From contig JALQYQ010000041.1 of assembly GCA_023262855.1 (NCBI GenBank), positions 1 to 47,742 on the forward strand: a stretch of 47,742 bases of DNA, in the 5' to 3' direction. The DNA is from Crocinitomicaceae bacterium. Lineage in GTDB: Bacteria; Bacteroidota; Bacteroidia; Flavobacteriales_D; Crocinitomicaceae. This document shows, piece after piece, positions 8,563 through 19,513 of this stretch; the first letter of the stretch is position 1; the number at the start of each line of letters is the position of its first letter. The notes beneath the pieces are model-generated. The model saw only the letters and a program-made list of their open reading frames with translations. It did not search any database and had not been told where the DNA came from. A program made the translations under genes and the position numbers.

Positions 8563-9720
8563 TTAACCTAATTTTTGAAAAGTTTTCCACCATAAATCTG
8601 GCATTTCATTTTTCATTGCCAATTCATAGTCGGAATGGTCACAAGGAACCATGTGATGACGTTCATATTTCGAACCCGATTGAGCCGGATACGGAACTTC
8701 CATCCACCAGCGATTCGATTTATTGCTTTTATAGAAAACTATTACTTCACTGAAATCATCGAGATGTACAGTAAAACGCATGTAATCTCTTTTACTTCCA
8801 ACTGGAAAATCACCTTTACGCTGAGAAACACCATCTATGAAATACCAAATCACCTGGGCAACCAAACCCGACAAACTTCCAGCATTGGCTTCTGGGAAGT
8901 AATTAAAGATTCCTAAACACGTTAATTTATCACTTATTCCAGCATATTTTGAAATTTGACAAATCTGATCAGCATAAAATCCATTTGGATATTGATAATC
9001 TGGCTGACGAATTTCCGAAGCCCGCACGCTTTGCATATCAATGCTTAAAATGTCTGAATTTCTTAAATGAGGTTCTGATTTTTTAAAGTTGGCATTGAAT
9101 TCACCCAAACGACAAGTGTCGAAATAAAGTTTTTCAAACAAGTCCATTTCTTGTTTTGAAGCAAATGGTGCTTGTAAACCGATGTTCGCATGATTGAATA
9201 AATAACATGGACGCTCGAGCAGCAAATGACTTAAATAACCATCTGCTTTCAAGGGACCATCAGGATTCCCTAAGTCAAGCTTATAGTCAACGCTGCATAA
9301 ATTAACCATTTGTTCTAACTGAGCATAACCGCGATACAAGGCCATTGTAAGATCTTGCGTTCCTCCGATAATAATCGGTAAAATATTTTCTTTAACCAAT
9401 TCCGCTACAACTTGGCTTACTGCAAAATAAGTATCAGCAATATCCTTTCCTGGTAATATATTTCCTAAATCATAAATTGACGTTTGCCAGTCAAGACCTA
9501 AATTTAAATCGTAGAAAAATGAACGAAATTGTTCTTGGTTCTGAGACTTACTAACTAGTTCTGATCCGCGAAATTCTGGAACATACATTATTGCAATTCC
9601 ATTCTTTTTAAGTTCTGGAAAAGAATCAAATGAATAGCGTTCAATTACAGCTCCAATTTGCTGTTCAGCATATTTTGTATCGATTTCAACTTGCGAGAAA
9701 TAGATTGAAATGTCTTTCAT
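8563..9720 (-). CDS. Arginase-fold protein with degenerate metal site
   Basis: A 385-residue member of the ureohydrolase (arginase, agmatinase, formimidoylglutamase) superfamily, usually annotated formimidoylglutamase in related genomes. The motifs align but are eroded. GG[DE]H reads GGTQD (119-123), so the first metal His is Gln. DAHxD reads DYKLD (145-149), so the second His is Lys. SxDxDxxDP reads SIDMQSVRA (226-234), so the second and third Asp are Gln and Arg. Only D145, D149 and D228 remain of the usual Mn ligands. A C-terminal extension of roughly 80 residues, ending PDLWWKTFQKLG, follows the fold. It has no signal peptide, so it should be cytosolic. I infer loss of classical binuclear hydrolase activity. 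It lies between topA and porP and has its own -7 box. Confidence 0.8.
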   Translation of the reverse strand: MKDISIYFSQVEIDTKYAEQQIGAVIERYSFDSFPELKKNGIAIMYVPEFRGSELVSKSQNQEQFRSFFYDLNLGLDWQTSIYDLGNILPGKDIADTYFAVSQVVAELVKENILPIIIGGTQDLTMALYRGYAQLEQMVNLCSVDYKLDLGNPDGPLKADGYLSHLLLERPCYLFNHANIGLQAPFASKQEMDLFEKLYFDTCRLGEFNANFKKSEPHLRNSDILSIDMQSVRASEIRQPDYQYPNGFYADQICQISKYAGISDKLTCLGIFNYFPEANAGSLSGLVAQVIWYFIDGVSQRKGDFPVGSKRDYMRFTVHLDDFSEVIVFYKSNKSNRWWMEVPYPAQSGSKYERHHMVPCDHSDYELAMKNEMPDLWWKTFQKLG

Positions 9721-9736
9721 TTTCTTTGATTTTCAT

Positions 9737-9744
9737 CAAAACTA
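9737..9744 (-). promoter_or_regulatory. -7 box before the arginase-like gene
   Basis: The minus strand reads TAGTTTTG, a match to TAnnTTTG, 16 nt before the ATG at 9720. It suggests the gene can be transcribed separately from topA. Confidence 0.4.
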
Positions 9745-9821
9745 ACTGAAATAAATAGTCAGAAAAGACACTTCTTTAGAAAGTATTGAATAGCTGAATG
9801 TTCAAAAAAGTGAAGTCAAGC

Positions 9822-12209
9822 TTATTTTTTCTTTACTGGCGCTTTCTTTTTTGCCGGCGCTTTTTTCTTAGCAGCATCCGAAGTTGTGGCTGCTTTCGTT
9901 GCTCGACCTTTTCCTTTCGATGCTTTCGGTTGATCTCCCGCAATTGCCAAACATTCTTCCAACGTCAATTTTTCAGCTTCTGTACCTTTTGGCAATTTGA
10001 AATTATCTTTCCCAATTTTCAAGTAAGCTCCCCACCGTCCATTCAATAATTGAACGTCATCATTTTCTGGGAATACCTTGATTAATTTGTTTGCATCCGC
10101 TTCACGTTTTTCCAAAATAATTTCAATTGCACGATCGTAGGTAATCGACATTGGATTTTCGTCTTTTGGAATAGACGCAAAAATTTTACCGTGTTGAATA
10201 TATGGACCGAAACGACCAACATTTGCTTTAACAACCAATCCTTCAAACTCACCAAGCGTTCGCGGCAACTTGAACAATTCCAAGGCTTGCTCCAATGTAA
10301 TACTTCCTATTGATTGATCTTTTTGCAAAGAAGCGAATTGTGGTTTTTCTCCATCCGTTTGTTCGTCTCCTACTTGAATCATTGGTCCAAAGCGTCCGAT
10401 TCGCGCAATAATCTTTTTACCGCTTTCCGGATGCACACCTAATTCGCGTTCACCAGTTGCGCGTTCAGAATGCTCCAAGGTATTTTCAACATTCTTGTGA
10501 AATGGATCATAGAATTGATGAATCATTTTTGTCCAATCAACTAAACCTTTAGCTATTTCATCGAATTCCTCCTCTACTTTTGCGGTAAAGTTGTAATCCA
10601 TGATTAGCTCAAAATGATCTTTCAAAAAGTCGGTTACAACAATTCCAATATCAGTTGGCGATAATTTATTTTTTTCCTTACCCGTAATCTCCGTTCGCAC
10701 TTCTTCTACAAGTTGATTGTCTTTTAATTTTTTAAACAAGTATTTACGTTCTTCACCTTCACGCTCGTTCTTCTCAACGTATCCACGTTTTTGAATCGTT
10801 GAAATTGTTGGAGCGTAAGTTGAAGGACGCCCAATGCCTAATTCCTCTAATTTCTTCACAAGAGAAGCCTCAACGTATCGAGATGGCGGACGAGAAAAAC
10901 GTTCAATTGCTGTAATTTCGTTTACCTTCAAAACTTCTCCAACAGATACTTGTGGTAACAAATCAGAAGCAACTTCTTCTTCATCATCTTGATCTACATT
11001 CGATTCAAGGTAAACGCGTAAAAATCCATCAAACGTAATTACTTCTCCTTTTGCCTGAAAATGTTCACTCACAGCTGGAGATGCAATTTTAATCGTTGTG
11101 CGTTCCAATTGTGCGTGAGCCATTTGAGATGCAATCGAACGCTTCCATATTAAATCATACAAACGCTCTTCATCGCGTTCCGCCGTAATTGAGTGAACAC
11201 CAAAGTCAGTCGGACGAATTGCCTCGTGCGCTTCTTGTGCATTGTTGCTTTTCGTTGCATATTTTGTTGGCTTCGAATAATTAGCTCCGTAAGCACGTTC
11301 GATTTCGTTTTTTGCTCCTGTGATTGCTGTTTCAGACAAGTTCACAGAATCCGTTCTCATGTATGTAATTTTTCCAGCTTCATATAAGCGCTGTGCAACA
11401 GACATTGTGCGAGAAACAGAGAATCCTAATTTCAAACTTGCCTCTTGTTGTAAAGTTGACGTTGTAAATGGTGCAGCCGGAGATTTTGTTGCAGGTTTTT
11501 TCTGAACATCATCTACCGTGAATGTTGCGCCATTGCAATTATTTAAGAAATCAAGTGATTCTTTTTCAGTTGTAAGTTGTTTCGAAAGTTCTGACTTAAT
11601 TCTTCCTTTCGCAGCTGTAAACAAACCATTTACTCGGAAAAAACTTTCAGAATTGTGTTTTTGAATTTCACGTTCACGGTCAACAATTAAACGCACTGCA
11701 ACTGATTGCACACGTCCTGCAGACAAGCTAGGTCTAACTTTTTTCCACAAAACTGGAGAAAGCTCAAAACCTACAATACGATCTAACACTCGTCGTGCTT
11801 GTTGTGCATCAACCAATTCTTTATTGATTTTACGCGGATTGTCAATTGCTTTTAAAATTGCAGTTTTCGTAATCTCATTGAAAGTAATACGTTTCGTATC
11901 TTTTTTCTCCAAGTTTAGCGTCTCAAACAAGTGCCAAGAAATAGCTTCTCCCTCGCGGTCCTCATCGGTAGCGAGCCAAACCGTTTCGGCTTCCTTTGCT
12001 AATTTCTTCAGTTCTGCAACAATTTGCTTCTTATCAGCTGAGACCTCATAATTGGGATGAAAATTATTATCAATTTCAATGGCAATACCCTTTTTCGCTA
12101 AATCTCGAACATGTCCAAAGCTTGATTTCACAACGAAGTCTTTTCCCAAATAACCTTCAATGGTTTTAGCTTTTGCAGGGGACTCAACGATAACGAGATT
12201 TTTTGCCAT
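9822..12209 (-). CDS. topA: DNA topoisomerase I
   Basis: Type IA topoisomerase that relaxes negative supercoils. I use the ATG at 12209, not the upstream in-frame ATG at 12248, because the protein then begins MAKNLVIVESPAKAKTIEGY as in the family and because the promoter -7 box (12246-12253) overlaps the upstream ATG. The product is 795 residues. Toprim: E9 in VESPAKAKTI and the acidic cluster DEDREGE (82-88). Catalytic Tyr283 lies in ITYMRTDS. Also visible: LSAGRVQSVAVRLIVDRE (162-179), and C-terminal repeats of GRFGP(M/Y)IQ and GRWGAYLKIG type in place of zinc fingers. It ends in a Lys/Ala-rich tail (about 35 residues), likely DNA-binding. Confidence 0.96.
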   Translation of the reverse strand: MAKNLVIVESPAKAKTIEGYLGKDFVVKSSFGHVRDLAKKGIAIEIDNNFHPNYEVSADKKQIVAELKKLAKEAETVWLATDEDREGEAISWHLFETLNLEKKDTKRITFNEITKTAILKAIDNPRKINKELVDAQQARRVLDRIVGFELSPVLWKKVRPSLSAGRVQSVAVRLIVDREREIQKHNSESFFRVNGLFTAAKGRIKSELSKQLTTEKESLDFLNNCNGATFTVDDVQKKPATKSPAAPFTTSTLQQEASLKLGFSVSRTMSVAQRLYEAGKITYMRTDSVNLSETAITGAKNEIERAYGANYSKPTKYATKSNNAQEAHEAIRPTDFGVHSITAERDEERLYDLIWKRSIASQMAHAQLERTTIKIASPAVSEHFQAKGEVITFDGFLRVYLESNVDQDDEEEVASDLLPQVSVGEVLKVNEITAIERFSRPPSRYVEASLVKKLEELGIGRPSTYAPTISTIQKRGYVEKNEREGEERKYLFKKLKDNQLVEEVRTEITGKEKNKLSPTDIGIVVTDFLKDHFELIMDYNFTAKVEEEFDEIAKGLVDWTKMIHQFYDPFHKNVENTLEHSERATGERELGVHPESGKKIIARIGRFGPMIQVGDEQTDGEKPQFASLQKDQSIGSITLEQALELFKLPRTLGEFEGLVVKANVGRFGPYIQHGKIFASIPKDENPMSITYDRAIEIILEKREADANKLIKVFPENDDVQLLNGRWGAYLKIGKDNFKLPKGTEAEKLTLEECLAIAGDQPKASKGKGRATKAATTSDAAKKKAPAKKKAPVKKK

Positions 12210-12245
12210 AGTTTGCAATTTTGATTGATGAAGCAAATTTCGGTG

Positions 12246-12278
12246 CAAAAGTAAACGTATTTCTATTCAAAAAACAAT
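12246..12278 (-). promoter_or_regulatory. topA promoter
   Basis: The minus strand carries ATTG (12278-12275), 21 nt, then TACTTTTG (12253-12246) followed by CACC. This fits the Bacteroidota -33/-7 pattern and leaves a leader of about 30 nt before ATG 12209. Confidence 0.5.
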
Positions 12279-12422
12279 GAAAAAATTTTAGTTGATACTT
12301 ATTATAGTTCTTTTAACCTATGGTTAAAGATTTTTCACCTTGAAAATATTTTTTTTGAAGTTGTGAATTTGATATCCAATTCAATCATTTTATCCTTTTT
12401 TGGCAAAAAATAAAAACTGCCA

Positions 12423-12455
12423 TTTTGACACACTTCTGAATTTTCCTTATTTTTG
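12423..12455 (+). promoter_or_regulatory. miaB operon promoter
   Basis: TTTTG (12423-12427), a 20-nt spacer, then TATTTTTG (12448-12455): a good match to the Bacteroidota sigma consensus, 29 nt before the miaB ATG. Confidence 0.55.
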
Positions 12456-12484
12456 CTTTCTTAAATGAAATTGAACACATCAAG

Positions 12485-13930
12485 ATGGACTTAGGACAAA
12501 ACAAAGTTATTGACGAAGGAAAACAAGGAGAAGCAACATTGGTTGAAGCAAGTGCAGCAGCTAATGGAAAAAAATTATACGTAGAAAGTTATGGCTGTCA
12601 GATGAATTTTTCTGACAGTGAGGTAGTTGCATCTATCATGTCGAATGAAGGATACACCACAACGCGCAACGTTGATGAAGCGGATGTCGTTTTAATAAAT
12701 ACGTGTTCAATTCGAGAAAATGCTGAAACACGTGTTCGCAATCGATTGACAGAATTCAAAATCAAGAAAGAGCAAAATCCAGATTTAGTCGTTGGAATTT
12801 TAGGCTGTATGGCTGAACGCTTGAAAAAAGCGTTGTTAGAAGAGGAAAAATTGGTGGATTTAGTGGCAGGACCTGATGCTTACCGTGATTTACCGAATTT
12901 GGTTGAAGAAGTTGGAACAGGACAAAAAGCGGTCAATGTTTTACTTTCTCGCGATGAAACGTACGCTGATATTTCTCCAGTTCGTTTGGATCAAGGAGGT
13001 GTTGCTGCATTCGTTACGATTACTCGCGGATGTGACAATATGTGTTCGTTCTGTGTTGTTCCATTTACACGCGGAAGAGAGCGTTCACGTGACCCACATA
13101 CAATTGTGAATGAGTGTAAAGATTTGTTCGAAAAAGGTTATCGCGAAGTCACATTATTGGGACAAAATGTTGATAGTTATCGTTGGAACATGACATCGAA
13201 AGGTGAAATTAAAGACGAAACGCAGGCAACAACAAATTTCGCTGAATTAATGGAAATGGTTGCCTTGATTTCACCTGATTTGCGTGTTCGATTCTCAACT
13301 TCGCATCCGAAAGATATGACAGATGATGTATTGGAAATGATGGCGAAATATGAAAACATTTGTAATTACATTCATTTACCAGTTCAATCCGGAAACACAG
13401 CTGTTTTGGAGCGCATGAATCGTTCATACACCAGAGAATGGTATATGGATCGCATTGAAGCAATTCGTCGAATTGTTCCAGGTTGTGCCATTTCAACAGA
13501 TATTATTACAGGTTTTTGTGGTGAAACTGAAGAAGAACATGAAGACACAAAATCGCTCATGAATTTGGTTGAATACGATTACGCCTACATGTTTAAATAT
13601 TCTGAACGTCCAAAAACATTGGCTGAACGTCGTTTTGATGATGATGTTCCTGAAGATGTAAAAGGTCGACGTTTAACCGAAATCGTAGATATGCAGCAAG
13701 CGCATTCTTTGAAAAACAACCAAAAACAAATTGGAAACATTGACCGTGTGTTGGTAGAAGGTTACTCAAAACGTTCACAAGACGATATGTGTGGTCGCAA
13801 TAGTAAAAACTCAATGATTGTTTTCCCGAAAGGAGATTATCAAAAGGGTGATTACGTCATGGTCAAAATCAACGATTGTACTTCTGCAACTTTAAAAGGT
13901 GAAGTTGTATCTATTTGTGCTAAGAACTAA
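12485..13930 (+). CDS. miaB: tRNA-2-methylthio-N6-dimethylallyladenosine synthase
   Basis: Radical-SAM methylthiotransferase that converts i6A37 to ms2i6A37 in tRNAs reading U-starting codons. The N-terminal UPF0004 domain carries the three auxiliary-cluster cysteines C38 (SYGCQMN), C74 ([10 protein letters not shown]) and C108 (LGCMAE). The radical-SAM CxxxCxxC is C183-C187-C190 in [10 protein letters not shown], followed by [14 protein letters not shown]-terminal TRAM domain ends near residue 480. The 481-residue length is normal. First gene of a plus-strand operon with a good promoter upstream and a sigma-54 activator 12 nt downstream. Confidence 0.97.
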   Translation: MDLGQNKVIDEGKQGEATLVEASAAANGKKLYVESYGCQMNFSDSEVVASIMSNEGYTTTRNVDEADVVLINTCSIRENAETRVRNRLTEFKIKKEQNPDLVVGILGCMAERLKKALLEEEKLVDLVAGPDAYRDLPNLVEEVGTGQKAVNVLLSRDETYADISPVRLDQGGVAAFVTITRGCDNMCSFCVVPFTRGRERSRDPHTIVNECKDLFEKGYREVTLLGQNVDSYRWNMTSKGEIKDETQATTNFAELMEMVALISPDLRVRFSTSHPKDMTDDVLEMMAKYENICNYIHLPVQSGNTAVLERMNRSYTREWYMDRIEAIRRIVPGCAISTDIITGFCGETEEEHEDTKSLMNLVEYDYAYMFKYSERPKTLAERRFDDDVPEDVKGRRLTEIVDMQQAHSLKNNQKQIGNIDRVLVEGYSKRSQDDMCGRNSKNSMIVFPKGDYQKGDYVMVKINDCTSATLKGEVVSICAKN

Positions 13931-13942
13931 TTTTCAAAAACG

Positions 13943-15184
13943 ATGAACTTACAACAAGTCAAACAACGTTTTGGAATTATAGGGAACGCTCCCCTACTCA
14001 ATCGAGCGTTAGAAGTTGCGATTCAAGTTGCTCCTACTGATATTTCGGTTTTGGTGACTGGAGAAAGTGGAACGGGAAAAGAGATCATTCCACAAGTGAT
14101 TCATCATTTGAGTTCAAGAAAACATGGAGAGTACATTGCTGTAAACTGTGGTGCAATTCCAGAAGGAACAATAGATTCAGAATTATTTGGTCACGAAAAA
14201 GGATCATTTACAGGTGCTCACGGAAGTCGTCAAGGTTATTTTGAAGTTGCCAATGGTGGGACTATTTTCCTAGATGAAGTTGCTGAATTACCAATGCAAA
14301 CGCAAGTTCGCTTGTTGCGCGTTTTGGAAACAGGAGAATTTATTCGTGTTGGATCTTCAAAAGTGATTAAAACGAACGTAAGAGTCGTTGCTGCAACCAA
14401 TGAAAACATGCAACGTGCAATCGCTTCAGGGAAATTTCGCGAAGATTTATTTTACCGTTTGAGTACCGTTCCGATTCCTCTTCCACCATTGAGAAATCGT
14501 AAAGAAGATATTTATTTATTGTTCCGAAAATTCGCAAGTGATTTCGCTGATAAATATAGAATGCCGGCTGTTCGTTTATTAGACGATGCAGTTTCATTAT
14601 TGAATAATTATTCTTGGCCTGGAAATATTCGTCAACTCAAAAACGTTGTTGAACAAATTTCAGTGATTGAAACAAGTCGTGAATTAGATGCATTAACGTT
14701 CAATTCCTATTTGCCAGCTGAGAAAGACAAAGTGCCAGCAATCATTGGCGAGAATGGTGGTGATAATTTTTCAGAACGCGAATTGATGTACAAATTCTTA
14801 TTCGATATGAAGAAGGATTTGTCTGAATTAAAGAAATTAGTAGTTGACATGATAGGACAAGGTGGAAATTTCACATTGAACAATGATCAAGAAGCAATGG
14901 TAAGCCGCTTGTACCAGGAAGTAAATCCAACGTATAGTCAAGCGCGCATTTTGCCTCCGACAGTTGAAAGTGAACCTGTTGAATACCCTATTATCCACGA
15001 AGCAGACGATTTTGAAACACATGTTGAGGTTGAAGAATCTTTGTCATTGGAAGATCGTGAAAAAGAATTGATCCAAAAAGCCTTGGAAAAACACCGTGGA
15101 AAGCGAAAATATGCTGCGGCAGAACTTGGAATTTCAGAACGCACCTTGTACCGTAAAATCAAGGAATATAATTTAATTGATTGA
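13943..15184 (+). CDS. Sigma-54 interaction AAA+ regulator with Fis-type HTH
   Basis: Bacterial enhancer-binding protein that would use ATP to open sigma-54 (RpoN) promoters. The AAA+ domain starts almost at the N-terminus: Walker A GESGTGKE (40-47), the sigma-54 loop as GSFTGA (87-92; classic form GAFTGA), Walker B GGTIFLDEV near residue 110, and RLLRVLETGEFIRVGS. A variable linker (about residues 270-360) is acidic, and the C-terminus is a Fis helix-turn-helix (KYAAAELGISERTLYRKIKE). There is no receiver, PAS or GAF domain, so activity must be set by partners, by abundance or through the linker. Its stop overlaps the lptE start by 1 nt (TGATG). Its targets are unknown. Confidence 0.93.
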   Translation: MNLQQVKQRFGIIGNAPLLNRALEVAIQVAPTDISVLVTGESGTGKEIIPQVIHHLSSRKHGEYIAVNCGAIPEGTIDSELFGHEKGSFTGAHGSRQGYFEVANGGTIFLDEVAELPMQTQVRLLRVLETGEFIRVGSSKVIKTNVRVVAATNENMQRAIASGKFREDLFYRLSTVPIPLPPLRNRKEDIYLLFRKFASDFADKYRMPAVRLLDDAVSLLNNYSWPGNIRQLKNVVEQISVIETSRELDALTFNSYLPAEKDKVPAIIGENGGDNFSERELMYKFLFDMKKDLSELKKLVVDMIGQGGNFTLNNDQEAMVSRLYQEVNPTYSQARILPPTVESEPVEYPIIHEADDFETHVEVEESLSLEDREKELIQKALEKHRGKRKYAAAELGISERTLYRKIKEYNLID

Positions 15185-15693
15185 TGAAGTATTTGTCTCT
15201 TTTTGCTTTAATTGCTCTGCTTTCAAGTTGTTGGCCTTCAAGTGTTTCTTTTGTTGACACTGGTTCCATGCCTAAAGAATGGGGAACTTTCTCTGTTAAA
15301 ACCTTAGACAACAATGCTCCAAATACACCAATCAGTTACGCTGCAACATTGTCTGAAGCAATAAAAGATGGCATTCAAAACAACACACGTTTGTTGTTAA
15401 ATTCAACAACAGGTAAAGGAGAAGTTTACATTGAAGGAGCGATTACTGGATATTCTGTTACACCTGTGGCCTTGCAAGCGGGAGATAATGCGCAAAAAAA
15501 TCGTTTAACCATCACAACCTCCTATACAATCTATATTTCAGCACCAAAGGAAGATCAAATGACATTAACGTCAAGCCGATTTGTTGATTATGACTCTAAC
15601 ACCGATTTAGGGAGTGTTGAAGCAACATTATTGGAAGAAATTAATGCGCAAATTGTGCAAGATGTAATAAATAAACTACTTTCGAACTGGTAA
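15184..15693 (+). CDS. lptE: LptE-like LPS-assembly lipoprotein
   Basis: Predicted outer-membrane lipoprotein of the LptE family, which plugs the LptD barrel and helps insert lipopolysaccharide. I take ATG 15184, which overlaps the previous stop by 1 nt, rather than the TTG one codon upstream. Signal peptide [15 protein letters not shown] is followed by Cys16 (lipobox L13-S14-S15-C16). The mature part (about 154 residues) has the expected alternating beta pattern: [51 protein letters not shown], then [20 protein letters not shown]. LptE sequences diverge, so the call relies on lipobox, length, fold pattern and position. Confidence 0.8.
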   Translation: MKYLSLFALIALLSSCWPSSVSFVDTGSMPKEWGTFSVKTLDNNAPNTPISYAATLSEAIKDGIQNNTRLLLNSTTGKGEVYIEGAITGYSVTPVALQAGDNAQKNRLTITTSYTIYISAPKEDQMTLTSSRFVDYDSNTDLGSVEATLLEEINAQIVQDVINKLLSNW

Positions 15694-16916
15694 TGTTGAA
15701 CCTTGAAGAAATAGCACAGCGAATTGCACAACCCGAAATTAGTCGAGTTGAGGATATAGATGATTTGAAACTTTTTTCAGATAAATATCCTTATTGCCAG
15801 CTGTTTCCTATTCTTTACTTAAAAGCTCTAGCCCAACACAATGACATTCGATTTGAAGAAGAATTAACAAAATATGCTTTTTGTATTTCAGACCGAAGTC
15901 AACTATATGATTTGATTCACACTGACAAAACAGCGTCCAAAGTTCAAGCTATTTCAGAAGAAGTTTCAACTATTGAGGCTGTAAATGAATCTATTGAAGA
16001 AGAAATTATTCTTCCAGAATCAATAGTAGAAGCTCCTTTAGAAACGATTCAAGTTGTTGAACCGCAAGATGATATAGTTGAAATTCCTGCGGTAATTGAA
16101 ACACCAATTGAAGTTGCTGCCGAAATCCCGGTTGACAATCATGAAATCGAACCAAGTATTTCTCCAATCGTTTTGGATGAAGAGGAAGATGAAGACGATT
16201 TTGAGTCTGAATATATTTCCTTAAACATTCGCGGAAATGAAGGTCTTCAGCCTGAGAAAGTTGAAGTTAACATAGAAAACGAGCCTGAGTTACTAATTAT
16301 TGAATCAACAGAGTCCTCTGGAATTGAAGAATTAGAACCAATTTCCCCAGATTCATCTTTCAATGAGGAAGCAACTATTGAGCAATCTGAAGATCCTGTA
16401 ATTGAAAAATTTGAAAAAGAAATTTTATCTGAGGCCATTGCAGCAAATTACAATTTAGATCATTTGACTCCTCTTCCATCGTCAGAACCAGAAGAAATCA
16501 TTGAGGAAGAAATTTTCACCCCAACCGTGCGTTCTTTGGATGGAAAAAAATCATTTTCATCATGGTTGCGTTCAAATGAAAACGACATTCAACCAAAATT
16601 TGACGCAGAAAAAGAGCGAATTAATGCAATTGTTGATCAATTTATAAAAGAAGAACCAAAAATTTCTCGCCCTTCAAAAGAAACAATTATTGAAGAAAAA
16701 CCAAAGAAAGAATTCTTCTCTCCTACCAAGAAAGCTAAGGAAAGTCTGGATGTAAACAGTATGCCAGTCAGTGAAACATTGGCCAAAATTTTTGCTTTAC
16801 AAGGCAATTATCCGAAAGCAATTTTCGCTTATGAGCAATTAATCTTGATAAATCCAGAAAAAAAGATTTTCTTTGCATCCCAAATTGAAGAATTAAAGAA
16901 AAAGTTAAATACATAA
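15693..16916 (+). CDS. Acidic protein with C-terminal TPR-like helices
   Basis: Unrecognised 407-residue cytosolic-looking protein with no signal peptide or membrane helix. The N-terminal 90 residues look helical and ordered ([18 protein letters not shown]). Residues about 95-290 are extremely rich in Glu, Ile, Pro and Val and probably disordered. The last 60 residues ([20 protein letters not shown], then [12 protein letters not shown]) resemble one tetratricopeptide unit. Its ATG overlaps the lptE stop by 1 nt (TAATG), and secG starts 3 nt after its stop, so it is tightly embedded in an envelope operon. A role as a scaffold for envelope or export factors is only a guess from context. Proteins of this shape occur at this place in other Bacteroidota, as I recall. 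Confidence 0.75.
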   Translation: MLNLEEIAQRIAQPEISRVEDIDDLKLFSDKYPYCQLFPILYLKALAQHNDIRFEEELTKYAFCISDRSQLYDLIHTDKTASKVQAISEEVSTIEAVNESIEEEIILPESIVEAPLETIQVVEPQDDIVEIPAVIETPIEVAAEIPVDNHEIEPSISPIVLDEEEDEDDFESEYISLNIRGNEGLQPEKVEVNIENEPELLIIESTESSGIEELEPISPDSSFNEEATIEQSEDPVIEKFEKEILSEAIAANYNLDHLTPLPSSEPEEIIEEEIFTPTVRSLDGKKSFSSWLRSNENDIQPKFDAEKERINAIVDQFIKEEPKISRPSKETIIEEKPKKEFFSPTKKAKESLDVNSMPVSETLAKIFALQGNYPKAIFAYEQLILINPEKKIFFASQIEELKKKLNT

Positions 16917-16919
16917 ACA

Positions 16920-17249
16920 ATGGACATTTTATTTTCATCGATCATTATTTTAGCAAGTATTTTATTAATCCTTGTTGTTTACGTTCAAAATCCAAAAGGT
17001 GGAGGTTTGAGTTCAGATTTCGGTGCAGCACAACAAATTGGTGGTGTACAAAAAACAAACGATTTTATCGATAAAGCTACTTGGTCGTTAGCTGGAGTAA
17101 TTATGGTATTGAGTGTTGTTTTAACAATTCGTTCAAAAACACCAGAACCACAAGCGATTGATCCTGCTAAAACACAACAAGGGCAAGGTCAAAAACCAGG
17201 TAGTCAAAACAATGCTGGACAGACACAAAATGGTCAAACAAAACCGTAA
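16920..17249 (+). CDS. secG: SecG, preprotein translocase subunit
   Basis: Small inner-membrane subunit of the SecYEG channel. The 109-residue product has two membrane helices, about residues 3-22 ([20 protein letters not shown]) and 53-69, separated by the family loop [20 protein letters not shown], which is diagnostic. The C-terminus (from about residue 73) is a Gln/Pro/Gly-rich tail. Last gene of the miaB operon; a terminator follows. Confidence 0.95.
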   Translation: MDILFSSIIILASILLILVVYVQNPKGGGLSSDFGAAQQIGGVQKTNDFIDKATWSLAGVIMVLSVVLTIRSKTPEPQAIDPAKTQQGQGQKPGSQNNAGQTQNGQTKP

Positions 17250-17271
17250 AGAGAAAATTTTCTAAATATGA

Positions 17272-17307
17272 AATGTCAGTATGTCATACATGCTGACATT
17301 TTTTTTT
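17272..17307 (+). terminator. Terminator after secG
   Basis: A 12-bp stem, AATGTCAGTATG (17272-17283) with CATGCTGACATT (17289-17300), has one G-U pair, a 5-nt loop and a run of nine T. It separates the miaB-secG operon from groESL. Confidence 0.88.
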
Positions 17308-17330
17308 GAATTAAATCTCAAAATCCGAAT

Positions 17331-17363
17331 TTTTGTCGCGAACAGTGAGTTGGCACAAATTTG
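17331..17363 (+). promoter_or_regulatory. Possible groESL promoter
   Basis: TTTTG (17331-17335), 20 nt, then CAAATTTG (17356-17363), one mismatch from TAnnTTTG, 43 nt before the groES ATG. No CIRCE inverted repeat is present here. Weak but well placed. Confidence 0.35.
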
Positions 17364-17405
17364 GGGAATTGGGGAACGTCAAATTTTAATTAAACACAAA
17401 TAGAT

Positions 17406-17681
17406 ATGTCAACAAATTTCAAACCTTTAGCAGACAGAGTTCTTATCGAACCAGCTGCGGCGGAACAAAAAACAGCGAGTGGAATTATCATTCCTGACAC
17501 AGCGAAAGAGAAACCATTGAAAGGAATTGTAATTGCAGCTGGAAACGGTAAAAAAGATGAACCAATGACAGTAAAAGTAGGCGACACTGTTTTGTTTGGT
17601 CAATATTCAGGAACCGAAATTAAATTAGACGGTAAAACGTTTTTAATCATGCGTGAAGCAGATATCTACGGAATATTTTAA
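17406..17681 (+). CDS. groES: Co-chaperonin GroES
   Basis: Heptameric lid of the GroEL folding chamber. The 91-residue product has the family start [20 protein letters not shown], the mobile loop [16 protein letters not shown] with its hydrophobic IIIP, and the end [14 protein letters not shown]. It precedes groEL by 25 nt and is transcribed with it. Confidence 0.98.
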   Translation: MSTNFKPLADRVLIEPAAAEQKTASGIIIPDTAKEKPLKGIVIAAGNGKKDEPMTVKVGDTVLFGQYSGTEIKLDGKTFLIMREADIYGIF

Positions 17682-17688
17682 TCATTAA

Positions 17689-19341
<1,653 letters not shown>

Positions 19342-19344
19342 TTT

Positions 19345-19500
19345 TGAATTCATGATTCCCTGCCTGTCGTAGCCTCCATCGCAGACAGGATGATTTGTGA
19401 TTCATGATTCGTGATTACCAATTTTGGATTACAGAGTCCGTCTGATAGGCGGATTCTTACTCGTTTCTTTCTTCCCGAAGCAATTCGGATAGCGAGAACG
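19345..19500. repeat. Intergenic repeat and hairpin cluster after groEL
   Basis: Non-coding stretch with several structured pieces: an imperfect stem CCTGCCTGT (19359-19367) with GCAGACAGG (19381-19389); TGATTC-type direct repeats (19392-19416) shared with 47032-47056; a 6-bp hairpin TCCGTC-TGATA-GGCGGA (19437-19453); and CCGAA-GCAA-TTCGG (19475-19488). It looks like fragments of dispersed intergenic repeat elements. Confidence 0.6.
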
Positions 19501-19513
19501 GCTATATATAAAG

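Noticed and set aside
12210..12248. Upstream in-frame ATG as the topA start
   Set aside because: It overlaps the -7 box TACTTTTG and adds 13 residues before the conserved MAKNLVIVESP start.
17351..17364. TGGCAC-N4-TTGG upstream of groES as a sigma-54 -24/-12 promoter
   Set aside because: The spacing is one base short for TTG and the invariant GC at -12 is GG, so it does not meet the consensus even though a sigma-54 activator is encoded nearby.
17310..17405. CIRCE/HrcA operator before groESL
   Set aside because: No TTAGCACTC-N9-GAGTGCTAA or near match; only a stray GTGAGTTGGCAC.
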